Assembly (NCBI GenBank): GCA_011174825.1
Contig: DUEZ01000071.1
Span: 1-64,000, forward strand
Direction of reading: 5' to 3'
Origin: Anaerolineae bacterium
Lineage (GTDB): Bacteria > Chloroflexota > Anaerolineae > Anaerolineales > E44-bin32
DNA: 64,000 nt
Part shown: positions 18,373-28,058 of the stretch, one piece after another
Position numbering within the stretch: position 1 is the stretch's first letter
How the letters are laid out: each line of letters opens with the position of its first letter
Made by a program: the position numbers and the translations under genes
The notes under the pieces: generated by a model
What the model saw: the letters and a program-made list of their open reading frames with translations, nothing else
What the model was told of the DNA's origin: nothing
Databases searched by the model: none

Positions 18373-21300
18373 TCAAACGTCTTTTGGGAATGGTAGCCAG
18401 ACGATAAATCGCGAACCGTGGCCGGGAACGCCGTTGCTCTCGACCGTGATCCGTCCATTATGACGATCGATGATCTCCTTGCAGATGGCTAGGCCGAGCC
18501 CGGTCCCTGCAGCGGCAGTGACTTGGCTGGCGTGTCCACGGAAGAAACGACGGAAGATCATCGTGATCTCCTCGGGTGGGATACCCAAACCTGTATCAAC
18601 CACCTCAGCCACAACCCACTCACCCTCGGCCCTCGATTTCTTTCCTGTGCGCAGGATGATCTGACCTCCATCCTGTGTGTAGTTCATGGCGTTGGTAAGT
18701 AGGTTGGTGAGCACCTGGGTGATCAGACGCTCATCTCCTCTAATCTCGGGGATGGAGGGATCAGCCTCCAAGCTGAGTGTAAGACCTCGATTCGAGGCGA
18801 GAGTGCGTCGGTCCTCTACCAGCCCAGCAAGCAATTCATTAATGTCCATTGCTGTGGGTTTGAATGGTATTGCATCCGCATCCAATCGGGAGAGGGAGAG
18901 TAGATCATCAATCAGATTTGCAAGGCGCTCGCTTTCTCGGGAAAGTGTCATTAAGTAGCGAGTTACCCTTGCTGGATCCTCGGTGCTCCTGCCTAAGAGA
19001 TCAAGATAAAGACGAATGTTGGTTAGTGGGGTACGCAGTTCGTGGGAAACGTCGGAGACGAATTGTGATTTTATTCTGTCCAGCTCTTTGAGAGCACTGA
19101 TGTCGTGTTGCACACCGACGAAGTTGATCACCTTTCCAGACTGATCCAGTACAGGAGTGATCGTGAGCGCGGCATCGTATTGCGTTTTATCCTTGCGGGC
19201 ATTAACAACTTCTCCACGCCAGGTACGACCGTTGGTGATGGTTTCCCACATCTCGGCGTAGAAGTCTTCAGAGTGATGTCCACTCCTGATAAGGCGTGGT
19301 GTTTCACCTAAGGCTTCCTCAGCCGAGTAGCCATTTAAGCGCTCCCAACTTTGGTTGACGTATTCGATCACCCCATTGGGATCGGTCACCATCACCGCAT
19401 CACCGATGTTGGTCAGCAGTGCATCCAGTCGATCACGTTCAGCTCGAAGGGCTGCCTCCAGTGACTTACGTTCCGAGATGTCAAATATCAGGCCGGTAAC
19501 TCCTTGTGGTTCACCTACTTCATCTACGATCAGACTGGAAGCTACGATAGCAGGGATGCGACGACCGCTTGTCGTAACAAGCTCGATATCATGAACTTCA
19601 CGAGCAGGGCGCTTATGGTGCATACGGTCGTAGAAGCGGTTAAGTAACATATGGTGGATTTCGGGAACGAAGCCCTCATAGCCCGTCACTGGTTTTCCAA
19701 TGAGTTCCTCGGCTGAAATCTCCAACAATTCTGCGAATGCTTGATTGACATAGGTGAACTTGCCTTCGGTATTGATTTGAACAATTCCTGCGAGTGATGT
19801 TTCAACGAGCGCCCTGTAATGGGCTTCGGAGAGCGCCAGTTCACGCGTCCGATCGGCTACCTCGATTTCCAAACGTTGAGCCTGGGCTGCGATCTGGCTG
19901 TACAGATCGGCGTTCTCAAGCGCCACCGCTGCTTGAGAGGCGAAAGCAGTGAGTAAATCCAAATCTGTAGGCGTAAAAGGTCGATTGAAGCCAAGGCGGC
20001 GTACAGTCATCACTCCCATGGTCCGTTGTCGAACTTTGAGCGGGGCTAGAGCCAGACTTTCTGGTTCATGCCCAAGAGGACCGAGAACATATAATCCCCG
20101 TGGATCCTCACGAGGGTCATTTTGGAGAACCGGAACACCATGTTCGGCGACGTAACCCGTGATCCCCTCGCCCACCTCAAGTTCGATCGCCATAATCTCG
20201 TTAGCCTCAGGATCTAACGCTACGAGGCAGCGCAGAACGCCTTTCTCGGGATCGATCAGGTGGATGCGGCTTCCGTCGGCTTCCAATAATGCTTTCGCTT
20301 GTTCTGCGATCATCTGAAGTACAGTCTCGTGATCAAGCAGCGCCGAGATCGATCGAGCGGTGCGAATCAGTGCTTGAGATTCCTCCGCACGCTGGGTTGC
20401 GTCCGTATAAAGCTGGGCGTTTTTGATGGCTATGGCGGACATGCTGGCGATGGCTTGGGCTATCTCCACCGCTTCTTCGTTAAACTGGCGTTTCGTGTCC
20501 AGAATAAACAGCCCTAATCCTCCGATGACATCGTCACCGACGATAAGGGGCACACCAAGAAAAGCATGCACACCGGTGTCTACCCAGGTAGGGATGGCCC
20601 CAGGGTGTTCGCTGTACTCATGTCGCAGGATGGTCTTCCGCTCCTCGATTAACTGCCATATGACACCTTGGCCTCGATGATAAGGTCGTAAGCTCAGTTC
20701 TTCCGGAAGACCCATAATGTAGGGGAAGCGGACGGTTTCCTCCCCTGGATCGAGCAATCCGATTGCACCGGCATCGGCACCGGTCACCTCTGCGGCGAGG
20801 GAGATCACACGCTCTAAGACCACAGGAAGTTCGAGCGCGCTGGCCAGAGCTTCAGCCACCTGATTACGTAGGCGCTCTCGTTCCAAGCTGTCTTCCATCT
20901 TTTTCTGGGTACGGACGTGTCCAAGTGCAATCGAGATGTGATCAGCTAGCGCCGTCACCATGGGAATATCTGCTGAAGAGAGCCAGTTCGCAGTAAAGCT
21001 GATGGTCCCTAACGGGCGGTCAGCGAGGATCAAGGGAGCAATGATCGCAGGTTGCTCGCTACCAAGAATATTCATGATCCGTGAAAGTAAGGGACGCAGA
21101 CCCTTGGGTAGGATCTGATGGATCGTATCGGTCTGGTCCGTTGTGAAGAGGGCCTCACCTGTAGAAAGGACTTCGCGATAAATCTCGACTTCTTGTGGAT
21201 CGAAGCGAAATCCTGCAATCTGCAATCCGGTCAGTCTTCGGAGCATGCTCTCCGCGGATTGGCTAATCGGGCGAGTTTGGATCTCCAATTCACCCTCAGG

Positions 21301-21486
21301 GGTTAACAGTGCCAATGTGCCTCTTAACTTTAATCGACGCAACTCCTCCGTCACAGCTCGAAAAACGTCACTTTCGCTCGAGGTCGCCCTACGCGTAACC
21401 TCCGCAGCGGCGCGCAATGCTGACGCCCACATCGACTCGATCTCAGGTCGGCGCTGGACTTGCTCGGATTTGTGAAATATCCCCAT
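18373..21486 (-). CDS. Multi-GAF, PAS/PAC sensor histidine kinase
   Basis: Repeated GAF-like segments, PAS segments (HYRALVETSLAGIVQINTEGKFTYVNQAF), HisKA FVSDVSHELRTPLTNI, HATPase TGLGLAICKEIIDRHNG. Confidence 0.95.
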   Translation of the reverse strand: MGIFHKSEQVQRRPEIESMWASALRAAAEVTRRATSSESDVFRAVTEELRRLKLRGTLALLTPEGELEIQTRPISQSAESMLRRLTGLQIAGFRFDPQEVEIYREVLSTGEALFTTDQTDTIHQILPKGLRPLLSRIMNILGSEQPAIIAPLILADRPLGTISFTANWLSSADIPMVTALADHISIALGHVRTQKKMEDSLERERLRNQVAEALASALELPVVLERVISLAAEVTGADAGAIGLLDPGEETVRFPYIMGLPEELSLRPYHRGQGVIWQLIEERKTILRHEYSEHPGAIPTWVDTGVHAFLGVPLIVGDDVIGGLGLFILDTKRQFNEEAVEIAQAIASMSAIAIKNAQLYTDATQRAEESQALIRTARSISALLDHETVLQMIAEQAKALLEADGSRIHLIDPEKGVLRCLVALDPEANEIMAIELEVGEGITGYVAEHGVPVLQNDPREDPRGLYVLGPLGHEPESLALAPLKVRQRTMGVMTVRRLGFNRPFTPTDLDLLTAFASQAAVALENADLYSQIAAQAQRLEIEVADRTRELALSEAHYRALVETSLAGIVQINTEGKFTYVNQAFAELLEISAEELIGKPVTGYEGFVPEIHHMLLNRFYDRMHHKRPAREVHDIELVTTSGRRIPAIVASSLIVDEVGEPQGVTGLIFDISERKSLEAALRAERDRLDALLTNIGDAVMVTDPNGVIEYVNQSWERLNGYSAEEALGETPRLIRSGHHSEDFYAEMWETITNGRTWRGEVVNARKDKTQYDAALTITPVLDQSGKVINFVGVQHDISALKELDRIKSQFVSDVSHELRTPLTNIRLYLDLLGRSTEDPARVTRYLMTLSRESERLANLIDDLLSLSRLDADAIPFKPTAMDINELLAGLVEDRRTLASNRGLTLSLEADPSIPEIRGDERLITQVLTNLLTNAMNYTQDGGQIILRTGKKSRAEGEWVVAEVVDTGLGIPPEEITMIFRRFFRGHASQVTAAAGTGLGLAICKEIIDRHNGRITVESNGVPGHGSRFIVWLPFPKDV

Positions 21487-21589
21487 TGAGGCTGCCTTCG
21501 AGGTAGTGTATCACGGAACGATTTCAGCCACAGATAGGACGGAGGTGACAAGGGAAAAGCCAGAGGGAGTCTCCACCCTCTCACAAAAA

Positions 21590-21810
21590 TAGAAAGGACA
21601 GGGTGAGGGTGAACTCCATCAGTTGACCTCCCCTCACCCTGGCCCTCTCCCCATCGGGGAGAGGGAATCTGCACCCTCTCCCTTTTTGGGATAGGGCGGG
21701 GGTGAGGGTGAATTTCATCAGTTAACCTCCCCTCACCCTGACCCTCTCCCCATCGGGGAGAGGGAATCTGCACCTTCTCCCTTTTTGGGAGAGGGCGGGG
21801 GTGGGGGGAG
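21590..21810. repeat. Tandem REP-like repeats (~99-bp period, about 2 copies)
   Basis: ACCTCCCCTCACCCTG(G/A)CCCTCTCCCCATCGGGGAGAGGGAATCTGCACC at 21626 and 21725. Confidence 0.88.
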
Positions 21811-21849
21811 AGACCTCCCGTCGTCTCCCCTCCTCCTGGACATTCCTCC

Positions 21850-21900
21850 TTGACATGCACATCAAATCGTGATAGAGTGCTCTATATAATAGAGTTCTCT
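21850..21900 (+). promoter_or_regulatory. Candidate promoter with operator-like dyad AGAGTGCTCTAT-ATA-ATAGAGTTCTCT
   Basis: TTGACA at 21850-21855; dyad at 21874-21900 matches 10 of 12 half-site positions; upstream of a regulator/ABC operon. Confidence 0.5.
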
Positions 21901-21950
21901 GTATTAGAGAAAGTGAATACGCCTCACCCCAGGATTCGGAGGGCAGCAGA

Positions 21951-22511
21951 ATGGATGTCTCTCAACAGGAAGCCAAGGAATCCTTACAAGCCATCCAAGA
22001 TGTCGCTGTTCACATGCGGAGAAACGTCGCCCGTTCCGGGTCCCCTTATTTCATGGTTTTATGGGGAGCGGTCTGGTTTCTGGGCTTTCTAACTAGTCAT
22101 TTTGTCGATGCGAACTATCTGGGTTGGGTCTGGATGCCCCTGGTAGCCCTAGGAACAGTCTCCTCTGCATATCTTGGTTACCGTTTCAGATCTAAAGTGC
22201 GGTCGCAAATCGATATCCGTTTCACCTATCTCTGGTTAGCCATCATGACTTATAGCGCGATTTGGATGTGGCTCGCACAACCCAGAACCGGAGCACAAGC
22301 TTCAGTGCTCATCACCTGTTTCATCATGTTTGCTTATGTGATCATCGGCCTGTGGATGGAGCGTATAGCTGCGTGGGTAGGCCTGATCGTGACGGCCTTT
22401 GCCATTCTGGTCTATGCCCTTATCCCTGAATATTACTTCCTGTCCATGTCGTTTCTTGGAGGAGGCACCCTAATGCTCAGCGGTTTCTATATCCTTCGCA
22501 AGTGGAAGTGA
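21951..22511 (+). CDS. Hypothetical multi-pass membrane protein
   Basis: 186 aa, several hydrophobic segments; first gene of an apparent operon. Confidence 0.65.
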   Translation: MDVSQQEAKESLQAIQDVAVHMRRNVARSGSPYFMVLWGAVWFLGFLTSHFVDANYLGWVWMPLVALGTVSSAYLGYRFRSKVRSQIDIRFTYLWLAIMTYSAIWMWLAQPRTGAQASVLITCFIMFAYVIIGLWMERIAAWVGLIVTAFAILVYALIPEYYFLSMSFLGGGTLMLSGFYILRKWK

Positions 22512-22539
22512 GAGCGGTTTTATCAGAGAGGTTTGTCTC

Positions 22540-22857
22540 GTGGCGATTTTAAATGAGCTCATCCACCAACCCGTTCGATTGCGGATTATGGCGGCTCTCG
22601 TTTCAGTGGATGACGACTCTCAGTTGGAGTTTACCTATCTGCGTGATCTACTCGAACTTACCGACGGCAACTTGGGAGCGCACCTACGCAAGCTGGAAGA
22701 AGCAGGCTACGTTCAATTGGTGAAAACATTCGTTGCGCGCAAGCCACGAACCTATGTGGTTATCACATCCCAGGGACAACGTGCCTTCGGAGAACATGTC
22801 GCTGCGTTGGAGGCCATCGTCCATACAGGCGAGATTCAGGAGAAGGGTGATGAGTAA
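22540..22857 (+). CDS. Winged-helix transcriptional regulator
   Basis: HQPVRLRIMAALV...FTYLRDLLELTDGNLGAHLRKLEEAGYVQLVKTFVARKPRTYVVITSQG. Confidence 0.88.
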   Translation: MAILNELIHQPVRLRIMAALVSVDDDSQLEFTYLRDLLELTDGNLGAHLRKLEEAGYVQLVKTFVARKPRTYVVITSQGQRAFGEHVAALEAIVHTGEIQEKGDE

Positions 22858-22952
22858 ATGGTCACCGATAAGACAACCTGTTGGGATCGCATCATCTTTC
22901 TTCCCGCTATGAGAGCGTTGGTCAACTCCCAACGAGCCCAAAGGAGATTCAA

Positions 22953-23867
22953 ATGTCTGTCGTGATTGAGGTCGTCGGATTACGGAAAAGCTATGACGAT
23001 GTCGTCGCCGTGGACAACATATCCTTTGAAGTCCACGAGGGGGAAATCTTTGGCATGGTGGGCCCAAATGGCGCGGGGAAGACGACGACGATCGAATGTA
23101 TCGAAGGGTTGCGCCAACGTGATAGCGGTAATGTCAACCTCTTCGGGGTGGACCCAGACGTGTCACATTCAAAGCTTGCAGAACGAATCGGCATTCAACT
23201 GCAGGAATCCGCACTTCCGGCGCGAATTCGTGTGCGAGAAGCTATGTCGCTCTTCGGATCGTTCTACGCTTCACAGGCCGACAGTGATGAACTGCTTGAT
23301 CGTCTAGGTTTAACTGAAAAGCGATCAGCATCCTTCTCTAAGCTATCCGGAGGGCAGAAGCAACGCCTCTTCATCGCCTTAGCGTTGATCAACCGACCAG
23401 AGGTGGTCTTCTTTGATGAGCTCACCACCGGGCTTGATCCCCAAGCGCGGCGTGCGATGTGGGATCTGGTGCGTCAAATCCGGGATGAGGGCCACACCGT
23501 CTTCCTCACCACGCATTTCATGGAGGAGGCCGAGCGGCTCTGTGACCGGGTTTTGATCCTTGACCGCGGCAAGATCGTCGCCCTCGATACGCCGGAGGCT
23601 CTGATCAGTTCCTTGGAGATGGAGAAACGCATTGTTTTGACCCTCCCCAGCGCTCCTGATAAACTGCCATTGTCAGACCTGCCCCAAGTTGATCGTATTG
23701 AACATAGTGGAGACCGCGTCGTGGTCTATGGCCACGGCGAACGTTTCGCCGGTCCGGTGATCACCGCGTTAGAGCACGCCGGGATCGATTTTCTAGATGT
23801 CCGCACCGAACAACCAAACTTGGACGATGTTTTCCTGGCGCTCACTGGCCGGGAGATGCGGGAGTAG
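22953..23867 (+). CDS. ABC transporter ATP-binding protein
   Basis: GPNGAGKTTTIECIEGL, LSGGQKQRLFIALALINRPEVVFFDELTTGLDP. Confidence 0.95.
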   Translation: MSVVIEVVGLRKSYDDVVAVDNISFEVHEGEIFGMVGPNGAGKTTTIECIEGLRQRDSGNVNLFGVDPDVSHSKLAERIGIQLQESALPARIRVREAMSLFGSFYASQADSDELLDRLGLTEKRSASFSKLSGGQKQRLFIALALINRPEVVFFDELTTGLDPQARRAMWDLVRQIRDEGHTVFLTTHFMEEAERLCDRVLILDRGKIVALDTPEALISSLEMEKRIVLTLPSAPDKLPLSDLPQVDRIEHSGDRVVVYGHGERFAGPVITALEHAGIDFLDVRTEQPNLDDVFLALTGREMRE

Positions 23868-23868
23868 G

Positions 23869-24615
23869 ATGATGAGAGGTCTATTGCAACTTACTATCAT
23901 GAGTTTCAAACTTTACCTGAGAGAGCCGATTGCTACCTTCTTCACTCTAGCCTTTCCGCCCTTGTTGGTCCTGCTCTTCGGCGCCATGTATGGTAATAAC
24001 CCCGAGCCTATGTACGGGGGATATGGGACGATGGACATCACCATGCCTGCGTATACTGCACTCATCCTGGGAACGATCGGGCTGCTCGGGATTCCCATCA
24101 CCACGAGCGGATATCGCGAACTGGGCGTGCTGCGGCGCTTCCGTGCGACACCCATGCGTCCCCTCACATACATCGCGGCTGACCTGCTGACCAATCTTAC
24201 GATGACGCTGCTTGGAATGGCCATTTTGATCGGCGTTGGTTGGGCACTTTACCGTGTACGCTTTGAGGGGCAGGTGTTGAGTGTGTTCGTCGCTGTTGTC
24301 TTCAGTGGGCTGACGATGTTTGCGATAGGATATCTCATTGCCAGTCTTGCGCCAGGAGCTCGAACGGCTCAAGTCATCGGGATGGTGATTTTTTATCCGA
24401 TGATGTTTCTCTCCGGAGCCAGCGTCCCGCTTGAAGTGATGCCGGAGGGCGTGAGACGCATTTCCGATTTCCTACCCTTGACCCACGTGGTAACCTTGTT
24501 GCGTGGTCTATGGTTTGGCGAGGCATGGGGGGAGCACCTCACCGAAGTCATCATTCTGGGCGGTATCTTAGTGGTCGGCGCTGCGTTGGCGGCACGTTTC
24601 TTCCGTTGGGAGTGA
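23869..24615 (+). CDS. ABC-2 type transporter permease
   Basis: Hydrophobic ABC-2 pattern, GVLRRFRATPMRPLTYIAADLL, FLSGASVPLEVMP; adjacent to ATPase. Confidence 0.9.
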   Translation: MMRGLLQLTIMSFKLYLREPIATFFTLAFPPLLVLLFGAMYGNNPEPMYGGYGTMDITMPAYTALILGTIGLLGIPITTSGYRELGVLRRFRATPMRPLTYIAADLLTNLTMTLLGMAILIGVGWALYRVRFEGQVLSVFVAVVFSGLTMFAIGYLIASLAPGARTAQVIGMVIFYPMMFLSGASVPLEVMPEGVRRISDFLPLTHVVTLLRGLWFGEAWGEHLTEVIILGGILVVGAALAARFFRWE

Positions 24616-24707
24616 TTCTCAAACCCTCGTCAATTCGTGGCTTGCTCACCATTGCGATGAATGACCCCAGCAACATGGACCTGTAATCTAACACATGAGG
24701 AAAAACG

Positions 24708-25160
24708 ATGCGCCCATCAACAAGCCAAGCATCCCAAGATGAACGCCTCCTTGCAGCCGTTGCTCATGGTGCGGCAATGCTCCCGTTCTTCGGCATTATC
24801 GTGCCTTTATACATATGGATCACACAGAAAGATTGGTCGAAGTGTGTCCGTTTCCACGCGATCCAAGCGCTGATCCACCAGATGGTCTTACCCGCTGCCA
24901 CCCTGGCGGTGTATCTTGTAGGGGTCTGGGGTTTTTATGGCACTTTAATGAGCAGACTACTCACAGGTCCATATGGCACGCTTCCAACTGGGATGCTTGC
25001 ACTGCGATGCATTTTGGTTATTGGCGTTCTTGGTGGTTGGGGGCTCACGATCACCCTAGGCCTGATGGGTATGTCACGCACGCTTGCTGGGCGCGACTTC
25101 CTCTACCCATTTATTGGGCGCTGGGTGGCCTCCCACATCAATGAAGGAGAGATCTCCTGA
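24708..25160 (+). CDS. DUF4870-like membrane protein
   Basis: SQDERLLAAVAHGAAMLPFFGIIVPLYIWITQKDWSKCVRFHAIQALIHQ. Confidence 0.75.
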   Translation: MRPSTSQASQDERLLAAVAHGAAMLPFFGIIVPLYIWITQKDWSKCVRFHAIQALIHQMVLPAATLAVYLVGVWGFYGTLMSRLLTGPYGTLPTGMLALRCILVIGVLGGWGLTITLGLMGMSRTLAGRDFLYPFIGRWVASHINEGEIS

Positions 25161-25259
25161 GAACGATGCATTCTCAAGGCAGGGATTAAGTCCAAAAGAT
25201 CAGCCTTTACTGTCCTTCAAGCCCTGTCCTGAACCTATATAATGGCTGCGGAACAAAGC

Positions 25260-25309
25260 GTAGGGGCAACTCATGCCGTCTCGCGGCACGAACGGTGAAT
25301 TGCTCCTAC
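25260..25309. repeat. MITE-like repeat family, copy 2 (50-bp deleted form)
   Basis: GTAGGGGCAACTCATGCCGTCTCGCGGCACGAACGGTGAATTGCTCCTAC, consisting of the two family ends joined at GTCTCGC. Confidence 0.9.
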
Positions 25310-25709
25310 ATCATTGGCAAGTAGGGTCGCTCAGAATGACACAACACTGAGCTTCACAATATACACCTCCTAACATTTTTTATTTGAAGGGGCAAATGGC
25401 CATTCGCCCCTACTCTCTCCAGATTTCATCCCGAATTCCTCAGCTTTGCTCGGGCAGTGTCCTACCTGCCCCGAGCCATGTCCTGCGCTTGCTGAGGGGA
25501 TCCTGTCGAAGGATCGGCAATGGAGGTCGGTGCAGAGCTTGTGCACGCTAAATTCATCCTCACACAACCCCGATCCAGCCTACCGTTCGCCCGATTCCTG
25601 ATCCCTTATCCCTTATTCCTGATCCCCAATCCTCCCCCCATTTCCTCCTTTACACTCCCATATGAAGCGGTTACACTCCTGCATGACAGTGTTTTTAGGA
25701 GGTAAGTTG

Positions 25710-26711
25710 ATGTCCTTGTTTGCAAACTGGCGGGAAGTCATAAATACCGCCAACCTTTCGCCCGACAAAGAGATGGATCCTGTCAGCCGTTGGCTGATTA
25801 TCACCCGGGCTGCGGTATTCTCGATGACAGCCACCTCGGGGTTGATCGGTGGCCTGCTTGCCGTCGCGATCGCGAGCCAAGTGAACTGGTTGAATTTCGC
25901 CTTGGCTGTGATCGGACTTGTGATCGCTCACGCGTCAAACAATATGATCAACGATTTCTTCGACCTTGAAGCTGGTGTGGATACCGATGAGTACACCCGT
26001 GCTCAATACGCACCCCACCCTGTGCTGAGCGGGATGATCTCCAAACGAGGGCTGCAAAGTGCGATTCTCCTCGTCAATCTCCTTGATGCCGCTATCTTGC
26101 TTTATTTTGTGTTAACCGTCGACTGGCGTGTGATGATCTTCGCGTTGTTGGGCCTGTTCATTAGCGTATTCTACGTCGCACCACCGATAAGACTCAAGCA
26201 CCATGGTTTGGGAGAGCCGGGGGTGTTTTTGGTCTGGGGTCCTCTGATGATCGGTGGCACATACTATGTAACCGCAGGTGCACTTCCCCCACCGGGTGTT
26301 TGGTTAGCTTGTGTACCTTACGCGCTGGTGGTGACGACGGTGCTTATCGGTAAGCACATCGATAAAATCGAAGCCGATCGCGAGAAAGGCATCCGTACGA
26401 TACCTGTGATCTTTGGCGCCCGAGCTTCCTTGTGGTTGAATGTGGCCATGATGGTGGGTTATTATCTCGTGATCTTGGCCCTCGTCCTCACCGGAACGCT
26501 CGGCATATGGGTGCTCTTGGTTGCATTCGCCGTCCCGCGCTTGTGGCAGGTGATTAAGATCTATCGTGAGCCACGACCATCTGAACCACCGCCGGACTAT
26601 CCCGTTTGGCCACTGTGGTTCGTCTCCGCAGCCTTCTACCACAACAAGTTGGCCGGTGGCTTGTTCGTTTTAGGTCTGATTCTAAATTTGATCATTCCCT
26701 TGACGCTGTAG
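25710..26711 (+). CDS. UbiA-family prenyltransferase
   Basis: NNMINDFFDLEAGVDTDEY, DKIEADREKGIRTIPVIFG; RBS AGGAGG upstream. Confidence 0.88.
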   Translation: MSLFANWREVINTANLSPDKEMDPVSRWLIITRAAVFSMTATSGLIGGLLAVAIASQVNWLNFALAVIGLVIAHASNNMINDFFDLEAGVDTDEYTRAQYAPHPVLSGMISKRGLQSAILLVNLLDAAILLYFVLTVDWRVMIFALLGLFISVFYVAPPIRLKHHGLGEPGVFLVWGPLMIGGTYYVTAGALPPPGVWLACVPYALVVTTVLIGKHIDKIEADREKGIRTIPVIFGARASLWLNVAMMVGYYLVILALVLTGTLGIWVLLVAFAVPRLWQVIKIYREPRPSEPPPDYPVWPLWFVSAAFYHNKLAGGLFVLGLILNLIIPLTL

Positions 26712-26859
26712 GGGGGGTGAGCGGCTGATTTCAGCAACCAGGTAGAAACGACAGAGATCTGATATTAAAAGAATTAGGGATCAGGGGTACCACTCCCTGA
26801 TCCCGTCCGTTTTGGTTGCTAATTTCTTTGGGATGAAATGTGGAGCAGGATCCCAGCGA

Positions 26860-27846
26860 TCACTTCTGGTTCATCAACAACTTGATGTACTGGGCTCGCT
26901 CGAATATGAACGGGTCGTCGACTTCCCTTTGACTCATTTTCCCGCGGAAACTCTCCAGCGTATCGTAGCCCCGTTCGTCCATCCAGCCTTCGAGTTCCCG
27001 CAACATGGTAGAGAGGTAAGGGATTCCATTCTTTAGCAATGCGGAAGCTGTTTGAACAACGGTCGCCCCAGCGAGAAACGCCTTGGCCGCGCCCAATCCC
27101 GAGTGAACTCCTGTGTTCAACGCCAGGTCGGCGTTGATACGTCCGTAAAGCAGGGCCGTCCAGCGAAGGGGAAGCTTCATCTCTTCTGGCGTACTGAAGA
27201 TCATTTCATTTGTTAGGGTTTCGGTTTCGACATCGATATCAGGCTGCAAGAACCGGTTGAAGAGAACCAAAGCTTCAACGCCGCGTGTGTCCAATTCGGC
27301 GGCGACGTTGGCAGTGGAGGTGTAATAGGGGCTGAGCTTGACCGCCATTGGAATTTGAACCTCTCCTTTGACCGCCTCAACGATCTGATATAAAGCACCT
27401 TCAATATCCGCCCCATTCTGATCCGTGTCGCTGGCTACAGCGTAAACGTTAATCTCAAGACCATCGACTCCTGTCGATTCCAGTTGCTTGGCGTATTTGG
27501 TCCAAACGCCCGGGGACGTCGCGTTTAGGCTGGCGATCAGAGGCATAGCGACCTCCGCCCTGGTCTTCTCGATCCACATCAGATGTTCATCGGCCTCGCC
27601 ATGCTTTATCTGAGGGAAATAAGTGAGCGCCTCGGAGAAACTTTCAGCTCCCACGGCGAGCTCATCCTCCATCTTTAAGGCATCGAACATGATTTGTTCT
27701 TCAAAAAGCGATCGGATGACGAGCGCCCCGGCTCCAGCCTGTTCTGCGGCCCTAATACGATCGATCTTGCTCGAGATCGAACTTGCCGCGACAATAAGAG
27801 GTGTCTGAAGGGGAATGCCCATATAAGTTGTTTTTAGATCAGCCAT
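26860..27846 (-). CDS. Dihydroorotate dehydrogenase-like protein
   Basis: MADLKTTYMGIPLQTPLIVAASSIS..., VDGLEINVYA, MAVKLSPYYTS, TGVHSGLGAAKAFLAGATVVQ. Confidence 0.88.
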   Translation of the reverse strand: MADLKTTYMGIPLQTPLIVAASSISSKIDRIRAAEQAGAGALVIRSLFEEQIMFDALKMEDELAVGAESFSEALTYFPQIKHGEADEHLMWIEKTRAEVAMPLIASLNATSPGVWTKYAKQLESTGVDGLEINVYAVASDTDQNGADIEGALYQIVEAVKGEVQIPMAVKLSPYYTSTANVAAELDTRGVEALVLFNRFLQPDIDVETETLTNEMIFSTPEEMKLPLRWTALLYGRINADLALNTGVHSGLGAAKAFLAGATVVQTASALLKNGIPYLSTMLRELEGWMDERGYDTLESFRGKMSQREVDDPFIFERAQYIKLLMNQK

Positions 27847-28058
27847 GCTGCCTCCCTTACGAACCCAACGCGGTAGATTAAGGATAACAAAAATTCTTGC
27901 GGTGGGAATAGTGATAGGTGTCCCCTGCTATACAATGCCCTTTTACACTGTTACGGTTAGGTAAAGGAACCTAGACTTATAAATTGATCACCATCAAAAT
28001 ATATCACCACTCGATGCGTAAGCTCGAGAGTGTGTTGGTAAGGTGAAAGGAGTACCGC

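Noticed and set aside
21351-21860. 169-aa minus-strand ORF (LSPHPRPLPKREKVQIPSPRWGEGQGEG)
   Set aside because: Translation of the REP-like tandem repeat region, a common spurious annotation; it runs over the 5' end of the histidine kinase.
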